A stretch of DNA of 64,000 bases, from the NCBI GenBank assembly GCA_963767565.1, contig CAVYEG010000001.1:62001-126000 (forward strand), read 5' to 3'. How positions within the stretch are numbered: position 1 is the first letter of the stretch; each line of letters starts with the position of its first letter. The notes beneath the pieces were generated by a model. It ran no database searches. It saw only the letters and a program-made list of their open reading frames with translations, and had not been told where the DNA came from. The position numbers and the translations under genes were made by a program. This document shows positions 61,436 through 64,000 of the stretch, piece by piece. Origin of the DNA: Palsa-504 sp963767565 (GTDB lineage: Bacteria > Actinomycetota > Actinomycetes > Streptosporangiales > Streptosporangiaceae).

Positions 61436-61792
61436 GCTCGCCCGGCCGGGGCCTGGCGGCTGCGCTCCCGGTCCGGGCCAGCGGCAGGTGGTCACCTGGC
61501 CGCCGGTGATGACCACGGCGGCCGCCGGGCGGTCCTGGTCGGCCCAGATCGTGTACCGCCCGGCCCGCAGGCCGGGGTAGACGGCCGCGTACTCGGTCAC
61601 CGCGGCCATGTGCCGCGCCCGGACCTGGGAGTGGGTCCGCCGGGCGCCGGGCTCGCCGTCCCGGCTGATCTCGATCTCCCGGCCGTCCAGGCCGGCCGGG
61701 GTGAACAGGACCAGGGCGCCGACCTCGCCGCCGACGTCCAGGACCACCGTACCGGGACCCGACGGCCCGGCCACTGACTCGGTCATGGCCAT
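61436..61792 (-). CDS. Small conserved protein upstream of YceI, unclear 3' end
   Basis: The minus-strand frame starts MAMTESVAGPSGPGTVVLDV and continues GGEVGALVLFTPAGLDGREI and YPGLRAGRYTIWADQDRPAA, a compact beta-rich domain of about 100 residues. No stop occurs at a natural end. The frame stays open to 60698, running antisense through the whole YceI gene, which is not plausible as protein. An indel near 61440 or a missed stop is likely. Function is unknown. It follows the DUF4331 terminator on the same strand. Confidence 0.5.
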
Positions 61793-61808
61793 GCTCCTGA
61801 TAAGAGGG

Positions 61809-61847
61809 GTGTGCCCCGGCGCGATCGCCGACCGCGCCGGGGCACAC
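61809..61847 (-). terminator. Perfect 15-bp hairpin after the DUF4331 gene
   Basis: Arms GTGTGCCCCGGCGCG and CGCGCCGGGGCACAC enclose a 9-nt loop. It lies 12 bp beyond the DUF4331 stop on the minus strand and separates it from the next minus-strand gene. No strong T run is present. Confidence 0.7.
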
Positions 61848-61858
61848 CGAGGGGGTCA

Positions 61859-63226
61859 CTACGGTCCGGACGGCTCGTTGTAGCCGCTGTACGGCGTGCC
61901 CAGGTAGGGAAACATGCTGGTGGGCGGAGAGCCGATGGCAGGCGGGCTGGTGAAGTCGGTGATCGCATTCGCGGCCGGGTCCACCTTGTAGGTCGGGTCG
62001 ACGAGCTGATAGGTGTATCCGGCCACGGCCCGCAGCTCGATCGTCACCACGTCGTCGGTCACCCGGCGCCCGTTCGGGAAGCCGGCCGGGTCGCCGCCGA
62101 TCAGCCCGAGGGTACTGAACGTCTTCGAGCTGGGCGGCGTGGGCGCGATCGAGGTGTTCAGCCGCAGCATGTCGGCCAGCACCGGCCCGGTGTAGTTGGT
62201 GAAGCCCTTGACCACGGTGCCAGGCAGGCCGGTGAGCAGGATCGCCTCCAGGTCGGTACGCGGCGTCCCGGCCTGGGCCAGCGCGTCCACGTGGGAGAAC
62301 GAGTTGGGGTACAGGGTGTTCAGCAGCCCGGCCAGCGCGGGCTGGGTCACGTACTGGGCGAACCGCTTGTCGTCCGCGGGGGGCAGCGAGTTCCACAGGT
62401 CCTTGTCGCCCATCGGGATCAGGACCTCGTTGACCAGCGGGTTGCCCAGCCGGGAGACCTGCACGAACGGCCCGACGGTGACGTACTCGCCCCGGTCGGC
62501 GTCGTAGATGCGGGCCTTCTGGCGGCTGGCCGTGGTCCACACCCCGATGGTCGGGTGGCCGGAGGTGGTCACCGCGGTGATCGGTACCTGGATCGCGATC
62601 GAGTGCACGTTCAGGTCGTTGGTGGCGTTGACCCCGGGCATCGACTTCAGGGCGCCCATCGGCGCGTGCAGTTGCTCGAACGGCCGCAGGTCGCCCAGGT
62701 CGAAGATCGAGCCCAGGTCGACGAAGAAGGCCTCGGCGCGCTGGCCGGCGAACACGGTCGTCCCGCCGCTCAGGTGGTTGACCGCGGCACTGGCCAGGCT
62801 GGCGTAGTTCGGCGTGGACAGCGGCCCGATGTTGCACGGCGGGCAGGGCAGGTTGGTGCCCAGCGTGGTGGTCCGCCCGTGGGAGGTCACGGTGACGTCG
62901 TAGGTCTGGACCCGGTTCCAGTTCGGGTCGCTCAGCGACGAGATCGTGCCGGTGTTGTACAGGAAGATGCCGGGGTTGCGCACCGTGGTGCGGAAGCGGA
63001 ACCCGTAGGTGATGTCCGCCTGGCCGTCCCCGTTGTTGTCGATGTGGATCTGGTACAGGACGTCGTCGCCGAACTCGTAGAAGTTCGGGCCGCCGGCCGG
63101 GAGCTGCAGCGGGATGTAGTTGGCGATCAGCGTGACGGTGCTACCCGCGCTGACGAACGCGTACAGGTCCGTGCTGTCGGCCACCGGGTCCTTGGAGATC
63201 TCCGGCGCCTCGCGATGCGATGACAT
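61859..63226 (-). CDS. DUF4331-family protein
   Basis: The 455-aa protein starts MSSHREAPEISKDPVADSTD, the DUF4331 hallmark, followed by LYAFVSAGSTVTLIANYIPL, FRFRTTVRNPGIF and the late GDKDLWNSLPPADDKRFAQY. Residues CPPCNIGP form a CxxC pair. It has no signal peptide, whereas many family members are secreted. The function of DUF4331 is not established. It is transcribed with the Tat-exported small protein upstream. Confidence 0.9.
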   Translation of the reverse strand: MSSHREAPEISKDPVADSTDLYAFVSAGSTVTLIANYIPLQLPAGGPNFYEFGDDVLYQIHIDNNGDGQADITYGFRFRTTVRNPGIFLYNTGTISSLSDPNWNRVQTYDVTVTSHGRTTTLGTNLPCPPCNIGPLSTPNYASLASAAVNHLSGGTTVFAGQRAEAFFVDLGSIFDLGDLRPFEQLHAPMGALKSMPGVNATNDLNVHSIAIQVPITAVTTSGHPTIGVWTTASRQKARIYDADRGEYVTVGPFVQVSRLGNPLVNEVLIPMGDKDLWNSLPPADDKRFAQYVTQPALAGLLNTLYPNSFSHVDALAQAGTPRTDLEAILLTGLPGTVVKGFTNYTGPVLADMLRLNTSIAPTPPSSKTFSTLGLIGGDPAGFPNGRRVTDDVVTIELRAVAGYTYQLVDPTYKVDPAANAITDFTSPPAIGSPPTSMFPYLGTPYSGYNEPSGP

Positions 63227-63263
63227 GAATTACCTCACTGGTTCGAACGGGCAGCGGGCCGGG

Positions 63264-63587
63264 TCAGCCGAGCGCCCGGGCGATCCGGGCGGTCAGCTCC
63301 TTGTCCTGCAGCTGGACCTGGCTGGTTCCGTAGAACACCTCGATGTCCCCGGACTTGGTGTCGCGCACGTGCACCACGATGGGACCGGAGGGCAGCGGCT
63401 TCACCATGTCGTCGTCGCCAGGTGCCGGGCGGTCGGTGGCCGCCCGGGCCTGGGTCGCGCCCATGGCGGTGACGGCCAGGCCGGCCGCGCCGGCGGTGGC
63501 AGCCCCCTGAAGCAGGGAACGCCGGGACAGGCGGCGCGAGCCGGACGATCCAGGTTCGGCCGCGTGCGTTTCGTCCTGACTGGGCAT
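63264..63587 (-). CDS. Tat-exported small protein partner of DUF4331
   Basis: The 107-aa product has a twin-arginine signal (SRRLSRRSLLQGAATAGAAG) with an Ala-rich hydrophobic core and cleavage region ARAATD. A mature domain of about 55 residues follows, with PIVVHVRDTKSGDIEVFYGT and a helical end. It lies 37 bp upstream of the DUF4331 gene on the same strand. Function is unknown; exported location is well supported. Confidence 0.8.
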   Translation of the reverse strand: MPSQDETHAAEPGSSGSRRLSRRSLLQGAATAGAAGLAVTAMGATQARAATDRPAPGDDDMVKPLPSGPIVVHVRDTKSGDIEVFYGTSQVQLQDKELTARIARALG

Positions 63588-63729
63588 GACGATCCTTTCG
63601 AGGGCTCAGAGCCAGCGATGATTACTCAGAGTGTTGAAAGCTGAGCATAACGTCGTCAAGCCCGCGTCCCCGGCTTTTGGGCGGCCGGCGCGGCGGGCGT
63701 GTCGCCCCGGGGGCACCACTGCGCCACCC

Positions 63730-63763
63730 GCAGGCCCGGCCGTGACCATCCGGCCGGGCCTGC
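63730..63763. terminator. Hairpin between divergent genes
   Basis: Perfect arms GCAGGCCCGGCCG and CGGCCGGGCCTGC enclose TGACCATC. It lies upstream of both the Tat-exported gene (minus) and the oxidoreductase (plus), so it may be a terminator relic or a regulatory hairpin rather than a gene end. The gap otherwise holds nothing I can support. Confidence 0.5.
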
Positions 63764-63803
63764 GGCGCGGAATGATCGGCTGCGGTCAGCGGTTGGCGCG
63801 GGC

Positions 63804-63833
63804 ATGACAACCACGGGCATGACAACCACGGGC
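63804..63833 (+). repeat. 15-bp tandem repeat multiplying the start codon
   Basis: The unit ATGACAACCACGGGC occurs twice, followed by a third partial copy ATGACAACCATAGGC. Each begins with an in-frame ATG, adding MTTTG units to the N-terminus. Confidence 0.85.
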
Positions 63834-64000
63834 ATGACAACCATAGGCATCATCGGCAGCGGGATGATCGGCGGCACGGTAGCCCGGCTCAGCGTGGCCG
63901 CCGGGCACCGGGTCGTGCTGAGCAACTCCCGCGGCCCGGAGACCCTCGCCGAGCTCGCGGCCGAACTCGGCCCGCTCGCCACCGCCGCCACCGCCGAGCA
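63804..64000 (+). CDS. NADP/F420-type oxidoreductase, N-terminal part (runs off the window)
   Basis: The frame begins MTTTGMTTTGMTTIGIIGSG and continues into a Rossmann motif GSGMIGGTVARLSVAAGHRV followed by VLSNSRGPETLAELAAELGP, typical of NADPH-dependent F420 reductase-like and related ketopantoate/6-phosphogluconate-type dehydrogenases. The right edge cuts it at about 65 residues. Three in-frame ATGs 15 bp apart (63804, 63819, 63834) come from a tandem repeat, so the true start is unclear. The last one gives the standard length. Confidence 0.75.
   Translation, partial: MTTTGMTTTGMTTIGIIGSGMIGGTVARLSVAAGHRVVLSNSRGPETLAELAAELGPLATAATAE

Overview
The window is about 64 kb of very GC-rich DNA. 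Genes are tightly packed, GTG starts and 4-bp ATGA/GTGA overlaps are common, and the gene content points to an aerobic soil actinobacterium: CoxMSL-type CO dehydrogenase, an uptake [NiFe] hydrogenase with an actinobacterial accessory set, ABATE/CGNR regulators, Lgt plus Lnt, and L,D-transpeptidases. A Streptosporangiales-like or related lineage is my inference from gene content, not a demonstrated placement. I see no rRNA, tRNA, CRISPR array or intact insertion sequence.

Layout. 0-10.7 kb: the end of an unknown gene, lgt, a lipoprotein, a CGNR-type regulator, a nitroreductase, an alpha/beta-hydrolase-LuxR fusion, a methyltransferase, a type II toxin-antitoxin pair, and a response regulator with a MacB-like ABC transporter. 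Gene remnants lie between these genes (LuxR tail, VOC protein, ABC-2 permease tail). 10.7-13 kb: a divergent histidine kinase and a DUF4097-type surface protein, which probably form a cell-envelope stress module with the response regulator and ABC transporter. 13-15.8 kb: paaK, a hypothetical gene and a yeast-type cytosine deaminase. 15.8-21.7 kb: a form I CO dehydrogenase operon (coxM-coxS-coxL) followed by a MoxR-type AAA ATPase (CoxD-like) and a VWA protein (CoxE-like). 21.9-22.6 kb: vapBC. 22.6-33.7 kb: a sulfite-oxidase-like molybdoprotein with a repeat-bearing membrane partner, a membrane mannosyltransferase, a methyltransferase, an OmpR/HK two-component system, an epimerase, a GT2 and a DUF2064 protein, suggesting a surface-glycan locus. 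33.8-46.1 kb: a cold-shock gene, two L,D-transpeptidases, a large secreted protein, a frameshifted MntP pump, a head-to-head pair of secreted paralogues, and lnt. 46.3-51.4 kb: a membrane-anchored low-complexity protein, two transporters, a ProA-like enzyme and an SRPBCC protein. 51.7-59.7 kb: a group 1h-like [NiFe] hydrogenase operon on the minus strand (hhyS, hhyL, NifU-like, DUF5947-like, DUF6084-like, unknown protein, maturation protease, a 34-aa peptide, a small membrane protein, hypA). 60.2-64 kb: a divergent HATPase-HTH regulator, YceI, a DUF4331 module with a Tat-exported partner, and the start of an NADP/F420-type oxidoreductase.

Taken together, the window carries the catalytic genes for using both atmospheric trace gases, CO and H2, about 40 kb apart, plus an envelope-remodelling region between them. 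Several genes are broken by single-base shifts at G/C runs (mannosyltransferase C-terminus, MntP, DUF5947-like gene, a small ORF after hypA, a VOC remnant). These may be real decay, or indel errors in a draft sequence. The main unexplained items are the divergent secreted paralogues inside a long inverted repeat, the GGACA-N4-TGTCC sites flanking the regulator next to the hydrogenase, and a recurrent GGCCGAACGGNCCGTGG element.
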